Notes: a model not told the origin generated them from the sequence alone. Positions 34,791 to 45,102 are shown, numbered from the stretch's first letter. The stretch is DNA of 64,000 bases from Pseudobutyrivibrio sp. (GCF_015057185.1 NZ_SVEV01000006.1:36738-100737); one strand, 5' to 3'. Numbers and translations are program-made.

Positions 34791-35492
34791 TTAAATCTGC
34801 GACAATACATTTACGCAATCATCACAAATCAAATCGCCATGCTCTAATAAAAATGCTCCATCGAAGCTCTCAGTAAACATCTGGCTTGCAAACTCTGCAA
34901 TAACCAAAATAACTGCTGAAATCTGGCGACGTGTAAGCTCAAAATTAAGCTTAACGTAGTAATCATCACCATATCTGTAGAGAGAACTCTTGATTCCATC
35001 ATACTTTGGAATATGTTTACATAACTCTATAGATGCATCTAAATCTGGAAGGATTGCCCACAGAGGAGTATCTAAATACTGATCTGTAACCTCATCCTTG
35101 TCATCTCTTAAAACTGTAGCATTCTGTACAGGTACATCAGCTGTGCTTGCTGAAATTGCTGGTGGTGTATTTTTCGTAGTAGAAAGTGTCTCCTGTAAAC
35201 CTGTTAAATGCTTTTTTAATTCTTCTATAGCAGTTGCCAGTCCTGAACTTGAATCTGGGGATATAAGTAATGCAACATCGCCCTGTGGCATAACTGTCAT
35301 CTGTACACTATAAGCCTTTGCGTGAGTTTCTATACCAAGTGTTTCACATGCTTCTGCTAAAATATCCCTGATAAAGCTTTGGGTTTTTTCCTGGTCACTG
35401 ACGAAATCTCCGAGCTCCATACCGTTCTGTTCCATTTCTTCTTTGGTGATAACACAACGGATTTTGTCCTCACCTATCTTCTTGAACTTCAT
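34791..35492 (-). CDS. mecA: MecA-type ClpC adaptor protein
   Basis: The ATG at 35492 (233 residues) has AAAGGAGGGG upstream; a GTG six codons earlier would lie inside that ribosome site. The N-terminus MKFKKIGEDKIRCVITKEEM and the Asp-rich TQSFIRDILAEACETLGIE are typical of MecA, whose N-terminal part binds substrates and C-terminal part binds ClpC. The C-terminal domain has DDYYVKLNFELTRRQISAV. In Bacillus it targets ComK and other proteins for degradation. The middle (about 95-140) is low in order (Thr/Ser/Pro-rich). Confidence 0.85.
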   Translation of the reverse strand: MKFKKIGEDKIRCVITKEEMEQNGMELGDFVSDQEKTQSFIRDILAEACETLGIETHAKAYSVQMTVMPQGDVALLISPDSSSGLATAIEELKKHLTGLQETLSTTKNTPPAISASTADVPVQNATVLRDDKDEVTDQYLDTPLWAILPDLDASIELCKHIPKYDGIKSSLYRYGDDYYVKLNFELTRRQISAVILVIAEFASQMFTESFDGAFLLEHGDLICDDCVNVLSQI

Positions 35493-35627
35493 CAGCTCCC
35501 CTCCTTTCACATAGTGTGTCGACGTAAATAAAGTTTAGCAAATCGATGTAAAAGTGTCACGGAAATTTCTGAGTATTTTATCTGACTTTTCTGTGAACTA
35601 TGGGATAAGTGTCGTACAATTCCTATT

Positions 35628-36536
35628 TTACCTTACAATACCAACCAAATCATTAACATCGTCAATATTCTTGCGTAACATATAATCCTTCAATCCTGAA
35701 AGGATGTCAAGGGTAGCTGTAGGGTTGTAGAAATTAGCTGTTCCTACTGATACGGCTGTGGCTCCTGCCAACATCATTTCCACTGCATCCTGCCATGTTG
35801 AAATGCCACCCATTCCTATTATTGGAATGCTTACTGCATTTGAACATTCATAAACCATTCTAACTGCAATTGGATGAACTGCTGGGCCTGACATGCCACC
35901 GGTTTTATTGGCTAGAACAAAGCTCTGACGCTCCACATCGATTTTCATTCCTGTAAGAGTATTTATGAGTGAAATGGCATCTGCTCCACCTGCCTCTGCA
36001 GCCTTTGCCATGACCTTGATGTCAGTAACATTAGGTGAAAGCTTCATCACTATAGGCTGTTTAGCATGAGACTTAACTAAACGTGTTATTTCTTCTACCG
36101 CTTTTGGATCTTGTCCGAAGGCAATTCCTCCCTCCTTAACATTAGGGCAGGAAATGTTGATTTCTAACATATCCACGCGTTTTTCCGAAGACAATATATC
36201 TACCACTTCAATATATTCTTCGGCTGAATGGCCACAAACATTAACCACAACTTTTGCATCTTTGAATTGTTCTAGGAATTTTAAATCTCTTTTGCAAAAT
36301 ACTTCAACTCCAGGGTTCTGAAGTCCTATAGCGTTAAGCATTCCTGAGCTTACTTCTGCGATTCTAGGAGTTGGATTGCCTGGCCAAGGTACATTTGCTA
36401 CACCCTTTGTTACCACAGCACCAAGCTTATTTAAATCAACAAATTCTGAGTACTCCATTCCCGAACCGAAGGTTCCTGAAGCCTCCATAATTGGATTCTG
36501 AAATTCTACACCTGCAATTGTAACTTTTGTATTCAT
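35628..36536 (-). CDS. pyrD: Dihydroorotate dehydrogenase B, catalytic subunit
   Basis: 302 residues from the ATG at 36536, which overlaps the pyrK stop by one base (TAATG) and has GGAGGTAGTGC upstream. FMN enzyme of pyrimidine synthesis, oxidising dihydroorotate to orotate. Motifs: PIMEASGTFGSG, INISCPNVKEGG with the catalytic Cys and Asn, IVMKLSPNVTDI, and the phosphate-binding IIGMGGISTWQDA. With PyrK it forms the NAD+-linked type 1B enzyme. Confidence 0.92.
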   Translation of the reverse strand: MNTKVTIAGVEFQNPIMEASGTFGSGMEYSEFVDLNKLGAVVTKGVANVPWPGNPTPRIAEVSSGMLNAIGLQNPGVEVFCKRDLKFLEQFKDAKVVVNVCGHSAEEYIEVVDILSSEKRVDMLEINISCPNVKEGGIAFGQDPKAVEEITRLVKSHAKQPIVMKLSPNVTDIKVMAKAAEAGGADAISLINTLTGMKIDVERQSFVLANKTGGMSGPAVHPIAVRMVYECSNAVSIPIIGMGGISTWQDAVEMMLAGATAVSVGTANFYNPTATLDILSGLKDYMLRKNIDDVNDLVGIVR

Positions 36537-37300
36537 TAGAGCACTACCTCCGTCGAAAGAAATACTGGACCATCTTTGCAAACTCGCTTGTTGTTTACAT
36601 GGCTGTGGTCATCCTTTTCTGTTGACTGACAAACGCAGCCTAAGCAAGCTCCCACTCCGCAGGCCATTCTCTCTTCCATAGAAACGTAGCATTTAATTCC
36701 ATGCTCTTTAGCATATTCTGCCACACCACGAAGCATTGGCTTTGGTCCACAAGCGTAGATTACATCAGCATTTAGTTCATTTTCTTTCATAGCATCTACA
36801 ACTGTTCCGTGAACTCCCACAGAGCCGTCGTCTGTTGCAATAATTAGTTCTGATGCCACATCAGTAAATTCTTCTGTAAGGAACATATCATCATTTCTAT
36901 ATCCCATAACAGCAGTCACTGTACCTGGCAATTGTTTTGCAAGCTCGAGCATTGGTGGCACACCGATTCCACCGCCAATAACTATAGCCTTGTCTCCCTC
37001 AAGTGGAAATCCATTTCCAAGAGGGCCCATAATTTCTATTTCATCGCCAGCAGTTAGTTTTGAAAACTCTGTAGTGCCTTCTCCTACAACTCTATAAACT
37101 ACTCTAAGAGTACCTGCATTTTTATCGATTTCACAGATGCTTATAGGGCGTGGAAGAAGCTTACTTCCATTATTAGAAAATATACTTATGAACTGACCTG
37201 GGATAGCATACTCAGCAGCCTTTGTAGAAAGCACCATACTGTATACTCCCTCTGCCAAATTATGCTGATCTATGACCTTAGCTTTTTCTTTTACTTTCAT
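36536..37300 (-). CDS. pyrK: Dihydroorotate dehydrogenase B, electron-transfer subunit
   Basis: 254 residues. FAD domain with LLPRPISICEID, NAD domain with KAIVIGGGIGVPPMLELAKQ, and the C-terminal [2Fe-2S] motif ERMACGVGACLGCVCQ with a fourth Cys in NKRVCKDGPVF. It passes electrons from PyrD to NAD+. Overlaps pyrD by one base, and lies 53 bases after pyrF. Confidence 0.92.
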   Translation of the reverse strand: MKVKEKAKVIDQHNLAEGVYSMVLSTKAAEYAIPGQFISIFSNNGSKLLPRPISICEIDKNAGTLRVVYRVVGEGTTEFSKLTAGDEIEIMGPLGNGFPLEGDKAIVIGGGIGVPPMLELAKQLPGTVTAVMGYRNDDMFLTEEFTDVASELIIATDDGSVGVHGTVVDAMKENELNADVIYACGPKPMLRGVAEYAKEHGIKCYVSMEERMACGVGACLGCVCQSTEKDDHSHVNNKRVCKDGPVFLSTEVVL

Positions 37301-37353
37301 GCTTTATTAAACTCCTAATATTTGTTTTGCCAATTGCAGTTTGATAGTGGTAA

Positions 37354-38274
37354 TTAAGAAAGTGCTCCACGGATATCTGCTAACATATCTTCTACTGCTG
37401 CACGGCTTGCTTCTGCGAAGTTAGCCTCACCATATTTTGCATATTTTTCCTGCTGGTAAGCTGCAATAATTCCACGGCTAGAGTTTACGATTGCACCAAG
37501 TCCATCTTCATTAAAGAAGTTTACAAGGTCTGCACCTTTGCCACCTTGTGCGCCGTAACCAGGCACCAAAATATATGTATGTGGCATAAGCTTACGAAGC
37601 TTTGCCCCCATCTCTGGATATGTTGCACCAACAACTGCGCCAACATTTGAGTAGTTGCCTTCTAAAGTATCAGCGCCCCACTCTTCAATTTTTTCTGCCA
37701 TATGCTCGTAAAGAGGTCTACCATCAATAAGTCTGTCCTGGAATTCTCCAGACGATGGATTTGAAGTCTTGCAAAGTACGAAAATTCCCTTGTCCTCTTC
37801 CTTACATACATCAACAAATGGCTTTACTCCATCTGATCCAAGGTAAGGATTTACTGTAGCCATATCCGCATCAAAGCCCTGATACTTATATTCTCCAACC
37901 TGAACTGAGCCAAGGTGTCCTAAAGCATATGCTGTTGATGTTGAACCGATATCACCTCTTTTAATATCAGCGATAACAACAAGACCAAGCTCCTTTGCAT
38001 AATCAACTGTCTTTTTATAAGCAATCATGCCAGGTATGCCATAGCTTTCGTACATGGCAATCTGTGGCTTTACTGCTGGGATTAAATCTGCGCAGGCATC
38101 CATAATCTGTCTGTTGTAATCAAACATAGCCTCACCCACAGCCTCAAGTGTCTGGCCACATTCTGCAGTCCACTTGTCCACAAGCCCCTTAGGCATAAGC
38201 TTCATAGTAGGATCAAGGCCCACTACAATCGGTGCATTTTTCTCCTGAATCTGACTAATTAATTTCTGAATCAT
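37354..38274 (-). CDS. pyrF: Orotidine 5'-phosphate decarboxylase (long, type 2)
   Basis: 306 residues, the longer PyrF form. Catalytic motif VIADIKRGDIGST (Lys-Asp and Asp pair), start PIVVGLDPTMKLMPK, and ILVPGYGAQGGKG near the end for phosphate binding. It makes UMP from OMP, the last step of the pathway encoded here. AGGAAATATG precedes the start; a hairpin repeat (R2) lies between it and pyrC. Confidence 0.92.
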   Translation of the reverse strand: MIQKLISQIQEKNAPIVVGLDPTMKLMPKGLVDKWTAECGQTLEAVGEAMFDYNRQIMDACADLIPAVKPQIAMYESYGIPGMIAYKKTVDYAKELGLVVIADIKRGDIGSTSTAYALGHLGSVQVGEYKYQGFDADMATVNPYLGSDGVKPFVDVCKEEDKGIFVLCKTSNPSSGEFQDRLIDGRPLYEHMAEKIEEWGADTLEGNYSNVGAVVGATYPEMGAKLRKLMPHTYILVPGYGAQGGKGADLVNFFNEDGLGAIVNSSRGIIAAYQQEKYAKYGEANFAEASRAAVEDMLADIRGALS

Positions 38275-38290
38275 ATTTCCTCCCTAGGCC

Positions 38291-38376
38291 GCTTGTTACG
38301 TTCTCAATCCTTGGCATTACTCCGCTCGACTGGAATGTCTCGCGAGAGTAACCCCAAGAGATTGATAACTACAAGC
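38291..38376. repeat. Dispersed hairpin repeat, copy R2
   Basis: Ends GCTTGTTACG and ACTACAAGC, with loop element GGAATGTCTCGCG. It lies between pyrC and pyrF on the same strand. A small run of three TCTAATCA-like units follows at 38379-38402. Confidence 0.75.
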
Positions 38377-38480
38377 TCATCTAATCATCTAATCATCTAA
38401 ATAACAACTAATTTAAAATTAATTCACGTTATACAACGATAAAATCTACATTGGTATTTTTCTTGATACTACATACTCAG

Positions 38481-39758
38481 CTATTCGGAGTAGACGACTT
38501 TTCCATCGTAGATTGTTTTGACAACCTTGCCCTGCACCTTGCGGCCTTCATATGGCATGTTTTTTGATTTGCCTACGAAGTCGGCAGCATGTATTTCGTA
38601 TTCAATGGATGGATTAAATATTGTAATGTCGGCAGCCTTGCCTATTGCAATATTTCCTAAATCATCTCTTCCTAATATTCTCGCTGGATTGCTGCTCATG
38701 TACGCAGCCATTGTAAGTGGTGAAATAAGACCTGATAAAACAAGCTCTGTATATGTAAGGCTGGCCGACGTTTCAAGACCTACGATTCCAAATGGAGATG
38801 CAAATCCCTTTGCCTTTTCCTCAGCTGTATGTGGAGCATGGTCAGTAGAAATAACCTCAAAAACTCCCTCTGCCAATCCCTTGCGCAAAGCGTCTCTGTC
38901 TTCTTTTGTACGAACTGGAGGATTCATTTTGTAATTGCCATCTCCTGGCACAATGTCATCCTCAGTAAGTGTGAAATGATGTGGGCAAACCTCCCCGGAT
39001 ACCTTAATACCTCTAGCCTTTGCCTCCTTAAGAATGTCATAGCTCTCCTTTGTGGAGCAATGGCAAAGATGAAGTGTTGCTCCAGTCTCCTCAGCAAGCA
39101 TAATATCACGGGCTTCGATTATATTTTCAACCGCATTGCTAATACCCTTTTCTCCAAGGTCCTTTGAGCGTGTTCCCATATTCATAACACCGCCCTCAAC
39201 CAAATTAATATCCTCGCAATGTGCTAGGACTGGAACTCCTTGGTTTGCAACTATTTTCATAGCCTGACGATATAGACCTGAATCCATAACTGATTTGCCA
39301 TCCTCTGAAATAGCAGGAATTCCTGCATCAATCATTCCTTGCAAATCCGAAAGCTCTTTGCCTGCCATGCCCTTTGTAACCGAGCCCACCTGAAGTACTC
39401 TACAAAGTCCAACAGAGTTTCCCTTTTCATGGACATAATTAACAAGCTCAGGATTATCAACAACAGGCTTTGTATTTGGCATGGCAAGAACTGTGGTAAC
39501 CCCTCCTCTAGCCGCAGCCTTGGAACCTGTCTCAATATCCTCCTTTGCTGTCTGGCCCGGATCTCTGAAATGCACATGCATATCAATGAGTCCTGGCATA
39601 ACAAAACATCCCTTTGCATCAATTACTAAATCAGAAAAAACGGGAACAATTTCAGCCTCTACAGCTGAAATACTGTTCCCGTCTATCTTAATATCTAATA
39701 TTTGATCTGTGTTTGTAGGTGGATTTAAAACCCTACCATTTTTGATTATAAGGCTCAT
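38481..39758 (-). CDS. pyrC: Dihydroorotase
   Basis: 425 residues, amidohydrolase fold of the type I dihydroorotase group. Metal ligands in DMHVHFRDPGQT, LAHCEDINL, HLCHCSTKES and STDHAPHTAEEK; the carboxylated-Lys type site would be in the usual strand after GSKAAARGGVTT. It cyclises carbamoyl aspartate to dihydroorotate. First gene of the run pyrC-pyrF-pyrK-pyrD. A fair promoter (TTAATA, 16 bases, TATACT) lies just upstream on the minus strand; no PyrR-type attenuator was recognised. Confidence 0.92.
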   Translation of the reverse strand: MSLIIKNGRVLNPPTNTDQILDIKIDGNSISAVEAEIVPVFSDLVIDAKGCFVMPGLIDMHVHFRDPGQTAKEDIETGSKAAARGGVTTVLAMPNTKPVVDNPELVNYVHEKGNSVGLCRVLQVGSVTKGMAGKELSDLQGMIDAGIPAISEDGKSVMDSGLYRQAMKIVANQGVPVLAHCEDINLVEGGVMNMGTRSKDLGEKGISNAVENIIEARDIMLAEETGATLHLCHCSTKESYDILKEAKARGIKVSGEVCPHHFTLTEDDIVPGDGNYKMNPPVRTKEDRDALRKGLAEGVFEVISTDHAPHTAEEKAKGFASPFGIVGLETSASLTYTELVLSGLISPLTMAAYMSSNPARILGRDDLGNIAIGKAADITIFNPSIEYEIHAADFVGKSKNMPYEGRKVQGKVVKTIYDGKVVYSE

Positions 39759-40016
39759 GTTTTACCTCTCTCTTCTAAACTTTAAATAGTATAGCATAAG
39801 TCCCCCATCTATTAAAACTATTTTTACCGCTTTAGTTACTAATCTCAGATTACTGTTTTTACTGTTAATCGTTCTCTCGAATAATTTGCTCTACACTAGA
39901 GCATAAATACCCAATTTTAAATTTTGCGCGATTAAATAATAAACTATTTAATTTGGCTATTCATTTATAAGATTCCTTATGTTAATATATGAAAGATTTT
40001 TTTGGAGGAATGAAAT

Positions 40017-41834
40017 ATGAAAACTAAGAAACAAAAATCTAAAGTATCATTTACTCATTCTATGGCTTTCAAGATTGTTCTAGTTTTTGACATAATATTT
40101 ATTTTAGCAATGTTGGCTGTAGGAGGTATATCGATACATAATTCAAAATCGACACTTACTGAAACATACCGCAACTATACAAAAAATTTAGCAGAGGTAG
40201 CTGCAAGTACTGTAGATTCTACTATGGATTCTACTGGTAGATACATTACTCTCGAGGGATACAATGATTTATCCGGTCCTACTATCGAAATGTATCTGCT
40301 TTCACAATTGGAGGCTGATGTTGATGCTAACAGAGACTCTATATTTGAAGTTTTTGACAAGCCACTTGGTAACATCAAAATCGAAAGTGTAGAAGGTTCT
40401 TATGCTTACTATGTAAGCCGCGAAGGAACAATGATCTACCATCCTACTATAGAAAAAATTGGTACTCCAGTAGAAAATGCTGCTGTTAAAGGTTTGGTAG
40501 AACGTTTACAGGCAGGAGAAACTCCTGAGGATATTGGCAGTGGCTCCATTATTTATGAATATAATGGTGCCAATAAATATGCAGGATATGCATTCACAGG
40601 GGCAGGAAATATTGTCATTGTTACTGGTGATTATGATTTAATCATGGAGCCGGTTAATTCCATGGCTGCGCTTGTTACTATCACTGTTGCTGTAATCTTA
40701 TTAATCTTCATGATTATCTTCTTTGTATTGATTAATACTATGCTTAGACCTCTTGGAGATGTAGCAGAAATAATCGATGAAACTGCACACTTTAATTTCA
40801 AGAAGAGTAAGAAGGGTGTAGCTTTAGCTAAAAGAAAAGATGAAGTGGGCATGATAGCAAATTCTGTACGTGTAATGCGTGATGCACTTCGCGGTATGGT
40901 TACAGATATTACTTCAACAGAGAACCGTATTAATAATAACGTGATCACATTAAAAGGTACTGCAGATGACGTTAATGCAATGTGTTCAGACAACTCCGCT
41001 ACAGCTCAGGAATTAGCTGCATCTATGGAAGAAACATCTGCTGCTACTGAGGAAATTAGCAACAATGTTTCTATAATAAAGGATGAAGCTAACGGCATTG
41101 ACGAGATGGCTGTTGAGGGCGCAAACCTTTCAAAAGACATTATGGGCAGAGCCTCTGACCTTAAGATTAGCACTAAAAAAGCAGCTGAGCGTACACAGGC
41201 TACTTACGAAGGTGTTCGCCAACAAACAGATGAAGCTATTGAGAATGCAAAAGCCGTTGATAAGATTAATGAGTTGACTAACACAATTATGCAGATTTCT
41301 TCTCAGACATCGTTACTTTCTCTCAACGCCTCTATTGAAGCTGCAAGAGCAGGCGATGCTGGTAGAGGCTTTGCCGTAGTTGCTTCTGAGATTAGTAATC
41401 TCGCAAAGCAGACTAGTGAAGCAGTTGGAAATATCGACGAAATTGTTGCAGAAGTAAACAATGCAGTTTATCAAATGTCTTCTTGTCTTCAGGAAACAAC
41501 AGATTTCCTTGAGCAAACAGTACTTGTTGACTACTCTGATTTTACAAAGGTATCCGAGCAATACTACTCAGACGCTGAAATTTTCCAGAACAGTATGGGA
41601 ACCATTTCAACAGGTGTTCAAGAACTATCTCACTCTATTGAGAATATTTCTGAAACATTAGGACATATCAATGCCACTGTTAGTGAATCAGCTGAAGGTG
41701 TATACGATATTGCAGAAAAAACTTCTGGGATCGTTATGGGAACTGGCGAAGTCAACGATAAAGTAGGCGATACTGAAAAAGCCATTGAAGCCCTCACAAA
41801 TATAGTAAATCTATTCCAAATAGATGAAGAATAA
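40017..41834 (+). CDS. Methyl-accepting chemotaxis protein
   Basis: 605 residues. TM1 (about 15-40), an extracellular Cache-like sensor (about 45-205), TM2 (about 207-235), HAMP (about 230-290) and a long cytoplasmic coiled-coil signalling domain whose tip reads [20 protein letters not shown]. It would sense a small ligand outside and set CheA activity. The acidic C-terminus has no CheR-docking pentapeptide. TTTGGAGGAATGAAAT is a strong ribosome site. The 39759-40016 gap before it is AT-rich promoter sequence with no gene. It ends at hairpin repeat R3. The ligand cannot be told. Confidence 0.88.
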   Translation: MKTKKQKSKVSFTHSMAFKIVLVFDIIFILAMLAVGGISIHNSKSTLTETYRNYTKNLAEVAASTVDSTMDSTGRYITLEGYNDLSGPTIEMYLLSQLEADVDANRDSIFEVFDKPLGNIKIESVEGSYAYYVSREGTMIYHPTIEKIGTPVENAAVKGLVERLQAGETPEDIGSGSIIYEYNGANKYAGYAFTGAGNIVIVTGDYDLIMEPVNSMAALVTITVAVILLIFMIIFFVLINTMLRPLGDVAEIIDETAHFNFKKSKKGVALAKRKDEVGMIANSVRVMRDALRGMVTDITSTENRINNNVITLKGTADDVNAMCSDNSATAQELAASMEETSAATEEISNNVSIIKDEANGIDEMAVEGANLSKDIMGRASDLKISTKKAAERTQATYEGVRQQTDEAIENAKAVDKINELTNTIMQISSQTSLLSLNASIEAARAGDAGRGFAVVASEISNLAKQTSEAVGNIDEIVAEVNNAVYQMSSCLQETTDFLEQTVLVDYSDFTKVSEQYYSDAEIFQNSMGTISTGVQELSHSIENISETLGHINATVSESAEGVYDIAEKTSGIVMGTGEVNDKVGDTEKAIEALTNIVNLFQIDEE

Positions 41835-41849
41835 AACATAAAATATAAT

Positions 41850-41941
41850 GAGCCCCTGTTACGGCTACAAGCATTGCAACTCTCCGCTCTACTAACATGT
41901 ATCGCTTGAGAGCTGCAATAGCTTGATGCCTACAGAGGCTT
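41850..41941. repeat. Dispersed hairpin repeat, copy R3
   Basis: AGCCCCTGTTACGG...CCTACAGAGGCT with conserved AACATGTATCGC in the apical part. It follows the chemoreceptor gene and ends in TTTC, so it also serves as its terminator. Confidence 0.8.
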
Positions 41942-42011
41942 TCATTATTGTTATATATTTGCCTACCATGGGCTATTTTTGCTATTATTTGTTCGCCTAC
42001 GGGACGTATTA

Positions 42012-43421
42012 TTAATTATTTGTCAGACGGTAATATGACCCATCTATTGTAACATCAAGGGTTCCATCAGGATTTTCCTTAATAGTCATGGTTCCTGTTT
42101 CATCCATAGTTGTTCCATCACTAAAACGATAATTGCTCAATGCATATGAACTACCATTTTTTGTAAAGTCACAAGCCACATCTCCCATATAAACAACACC
42201 ACTTGTGGAACTATCAAAATTAATCTCACAATAATCATATTCTTCTAATGAATAATAGGTTCCACTAAATCCCTCGGACTCTGTGCTTGTCTCATCAACC
42301 TGCTGTCCAATAGCTCCTGCCTCACCAGCAGTTTCTGTCTGATTAGCTTCTTCAGCACCCTCTTCTACAGCCTGAGAATCTTCACCAATTTCACCTGCTG
42401 CATCATCACCTATTTTGCCAGCATTATCATCTTTATTTAAATCATCGCTTTGGCTTGTTCCCTGAGAATTTTCTGAGGAATTAATCTCTTCATAATTTAA
42501 CTCATCAGCTTCATCCTGATTTGCAGAGTCAATATCAGCAGTTTCTTCTGTTGCTGTATCAGCGTCATTGTGGCTCACGACATAGGCAACGCCGCCTCCA
42601 ATAACTAATACTGCTGCAACTGTTGCTACAAATACCTTTGTTGTAACTGTAACACCACCAATAGTAAGACCCGTCTTTGTGCCTACTGTGGCAGTTGTCT
42701 TTGCGCCTGTAGCGGCAATTTTTCCAACTTTTGAGCCAGCATTGACTGTAGATAATACAGCTTCCACTGTAGGTGCAACAGCCTCGCATGCCATGGCATC
42801 TTTCTTGAAAAGTGCAAAGAAGAATACCATAGGAAGCATACCGTAAAGCTTTGTACCCTGCTTTTCTAGCGCAAGGACCTTGTCCTTTATCTTGGTACGG
42901 CCATAATTGAGACGGCTTTTAACAGTATTTTCAGAGACCCCAAGGGTTTCAGCAATTTCTTTGACAGACATTTCTTCCATGTAAAACATGGTTACGCACA
43001 TTCTCTGCTCATCAGAAAGGTCTGCCATCATTTCTCTGATGAGCCTAGAAGTTTCCTGCTGATCAATTGCTAAATCAGGTCTTGTATCAATTCGATCGTC
43101 CTCGAATGTATCGCTGATATCTCCTTCATCCTCATTTTCTGCCTCTGAAAACAATAAAGGATTATTCTTTTTTAATTCATTTAGCGAGCGAGTGGCAACA
43201 ATACGTCCAAGCCATGGTTCAAATTTTGTTGCGTCTTCCAATTGATCCATGCTTTGAAAAGCTTTGATATAAGACTCCTGCAAAACATCCATAGCTGCCT
43301 GCTCATTTTTTAAATATTTAAAAGCAATGTAATAACTCTTCTGATATGTTTGTTCATATAAATATGTGAATCCTGCATTATCTCCATTTTTCGCACTGTT
43401 CACTGCACTAACTAAATCCAT
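42012..43421 (-). CDS. ECF-type sigma factor fused to a transmembrane and extracytoplasmic domain
   Basis: I take the ATG at 43421 (469 residues, GGAGG 5 bases upstream) over a GTG four codons earlier. Residues about 20-85 are sigma region 2 (YYIAFKYLKNEQAAMDVLQE), about 128-185 are region 4 (EMSVKEIAETLGVSENTVKS). After a linker comes one TM helix (about 260-283, KVFVATVAAVLVIGGGVAYV), a 100-residue acidic, disordered stretch, and a C-terminal beta domain of about 80 residues. A sigma factor tethered to the membrane by its own tail is uncommon; the tail may replace a separate anti-sigma factor. It is flanked by inverted copies R3 and R4. Confidence 0.8.
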   Translation of the reverse strand: MDLVSAVNSAKNGDNAGFTYLYEQTYQKSYYIAFKYLKNEQAAMDVLQESYIKAFQSMDQLEDATKFEPWLGRIVATRSLNELKKNNPLLFSEAENEDEGDISDTFEDDRIDTRPDLAIDQQETSRLIREMMADLSDEQRMCVTMFYMEEMSVKEIAETLGVSENTVKSRLNYGRTKIKDKVLALEKQGTKLYGMLPMVFFFALFKKDAMACEAVAPTVEAVLSTVNAGSKVGKIAATGAKTTATVGTKTGLTIGGVTVTTKVFVATVAAVLVIGGGVAYVVSHNDADTATEETADIDSANQDEADELNYEEINSSENSQGTSQSDDLNKDDNAGKIGDDAAGEIGEDSQAVEEGAEEANQTETAGEAGAIGQQVDETSTESEGFSGTYYSLEEYDYCEINFDSSTSGVVYMGDVACDFTKNGSSYALSNYRFSDGTTMDETGTMTIKENPDGTLDVTIDGSYYRLTNN

Positions 43422-43568
43422 ATAATCCTCCACTAATTAAAACTATTTAGAGCTTAAACTCATTTTCACTACCATGTTTTTTCATTCTACCGCTTTTTGC
43501 ACCTAAAATCATCAATATATTATTTAATATTTTGGTTGCTTGTGCCTTACACTTATAAGACAATCCAA

Positions 43569-43664
43569 AAGAGCCACTGTAGGCATCAAGCTCATGTAAC
43601 TCTCAAGCGAAACATGTTCGTTGAGCGGAGCGTTACATGGCTTGTAGCCGTAACAGTGGCTCTT
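43569..43664. repeat. Dispersed hairpin repeat, copy R4 (opposite orientation)
   Basis: AAGAGCCACTGT (43569-43580) pairs with ACAGTGGCTCTT (43653-43664), 12 bp perfect. Read on the minus strand it matches R3 closely, including CTGTTACGGCTACAAGC, AACATGTTTCGC and GCTTGATGCCTACAG. It follows the aspartate kinase gene. Confidence 0.85.
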
Positions 43665-43683
43665 AGTATGTCTATATATTTGT

Positions 43684-45006
43684 CTATAGTCTTGTGGTTA
43701 CGAAAATGTCGTAGATTGCTTTTACAGCAGCTTCGAAGTCTTGGTTTTCAACTCCGATGATGATGTTGAGCTCGGAAGAACCCTGGTCAATCATACGAAC
43801 ATTTACATGTGCATGGCTAAGTGCAGAGAAGATACGACCTGCAGTACCACGTGTATTTTTCATGCCACGACCTACAACTGCAATAAGTGCGAGGTCTGAC
43901 TCAATTTCAATAGAATCAGGAGAACAGTTTCTATGAATAGCAGAAACAACTGCCTGCTCCTTGTTAATAAACTCATCTTCATGAACAACAACAGTCATTG
44001 TGTCGATACCTGATGGCATGTGTTCGATACAGATTCCATTGTCTTCAAAGGCCTGAAGTGCCTTTCTACAGAAACCAACCTCTGAGTTCATAAGTGATTT
44101 TGTAATAAGTACTGTACAGAAGCCCTTCTTTCCAGCGATACCTGTGATAACGTACTCATTGCGCTGTCCTGTGCTTTCTACAATCCAAGTACCATCATCC
44201 TCTGGCTTGTTTGTATTTTTGATATTGATAGGAATGCCTGCTGAACGAACTGGGAAAATAGCATCCTCATGAAGCACTGAAGCCCCCATATATGAAAGCT
44301 CGCGAAGCTCTCTATATGTAATTGTCTGCATTCCTACAGGATTCTTAACGATTCGTGGATCACAAATAAGGAAGCCTGATACATCTGTCCAGTTTTCATA
44401 TACATCAACCTTTGCTGCACCAGCTACGATTGAGCCTGTTACATCAGAGCCACCACGTGAGAATGTTTTAACCCTGCCATCCTTGTCACAGCCATAGAAG
44501 CCAGGTACAACTGCGTGTGGATGCTCTTCTAAGGCCTTGCCTAGAGTCTTCATTGTCTTGTATGAATTAAGATGTCCCTCTTCATTAAAGAAGATAACGT
44601 CCTTTGCATCGATGAAATCATAGCCTAAATACTCTGCCATAATTTTTCCGTTAAGGAACTCACCTCGGCTTGCAAGGTAATCAAGAGATAAATCATCCTT
44701 AATATCCTGAGCTATTTTTTTGAAATCCTCTTCTAATGAGAAGCCTTTTAAATCAAGACCATCAATAATCTCATCATATCTGGCCTTAATAGCTTTAAGA
44801 TTATCTGTAACATCCTTTCCTGCCTCAGCATCCTTGAATGTTTGGATAAGCATGTCAGTAACCTTTGTGTCCTTGCTATTACGCTTGCCAGGAGCAGAAG
44901 GTACTACAAATACTCTATTTTCGTCAGCTCGAATGATATCTCCTACCTTTTTAAACTGATTTGCATCAGCAAGTGAGCTACCTCCAAATTTTACAACCTT
45001 TTTCAT
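43684..45006 (-). CDS. Aspartate kinase
   Basis: 440 residues. KVVKFGGSSLADANQFKKV is the kinase N-terminus; FSRGGSDVTGSIVAGA and YENWTDVSG bind aspartate and ATP. Two ACT domains follow (about 310-440, including MTVVVHEDEF and INVKI-like VNVRMIDQGSSELNIIIGV) for feedback inhibition by lysine or threonine. First step of lysine, threonine and methionine synthesis. It is monocistronic between R4 and an upstream operator (45070-45087) that it shares with the ABC operon. No lysine riboswitch is visible in the short leader. Confidence 0.9.
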   Translation of the reverse strand: MKKVVKFGGSSLADANQFKKVGDIIRADENRVFVVPSAPGKRNSKDTKVTDMLIQTFKDAEAGKDVTDNLKAIKARYDEIIDGLDLKGFSLEEDFKKIAQDIKDDLSLDYLASRGEFLNGKIMAEYLGYDFIDAKDVIFFNEEGHLNSYKTMKTLGKALEEHPHAVVPGFYGCDKDGRVKTFSRGGSDVTGSIVAGAAKVDVYENWTDVSGFLICDPRIVKNPVGMQTITYRELRELSYMGASVLHEDAIFPVRSAGIPINIKNTNKPEDDGTWIVESTGQRNEYVITGIAGKKGFCTVLITKSLMNSEVGFCRKALQAFEDNGICIEHMPSGIDTMTVVVHEDEFINKEQAVVSAIHRNCSPDSIEIESDLALIAVVGRGMKNTRGTAGRIFSALSHAHVNVRMIDQGSSELNIIIGVENQDFEAAVKAIYDIFVTTRL

Positions 45007-45069
45007 CGATTATTTCCTCTTCCTAATAATATTTAAGTACTACTTTATTGTCATTTACTTTACACTATT

Positions 45070-45087
45070 ACTTTAGCGAATTAAAGT
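45070..45087 (-). promoter_or_regulatory. Operator ACTTTAGCGAATTAAAGT over the aspartate kinase promoter
   Basis: Near-palindrome with arms ACTTTA/TAAAGT. On the minus strand it overlaps TTAATT (-35), 16 bases before TAAAGT (-10). The same motif in the same register occurs at 47963-47980. Confidence 0.55.
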
Positions 45088-45102
45088 GTTAATTTATCCA
45101 AA

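Noticed and set aside
41850..43664. Composite transposon made of R3, the sigma factor gene and R4
   Set aside because: No transposase and no target-site duplication seen; each hairpin also fits as terminator of its outer gene and single copies occur elsewhere.
45007..45102. Lysine riboswitch or T-box in front of aspartate kinase
   Set aside because: The leader is too short and lacks the conserved elements; a protein operator over the promoter explains it better.
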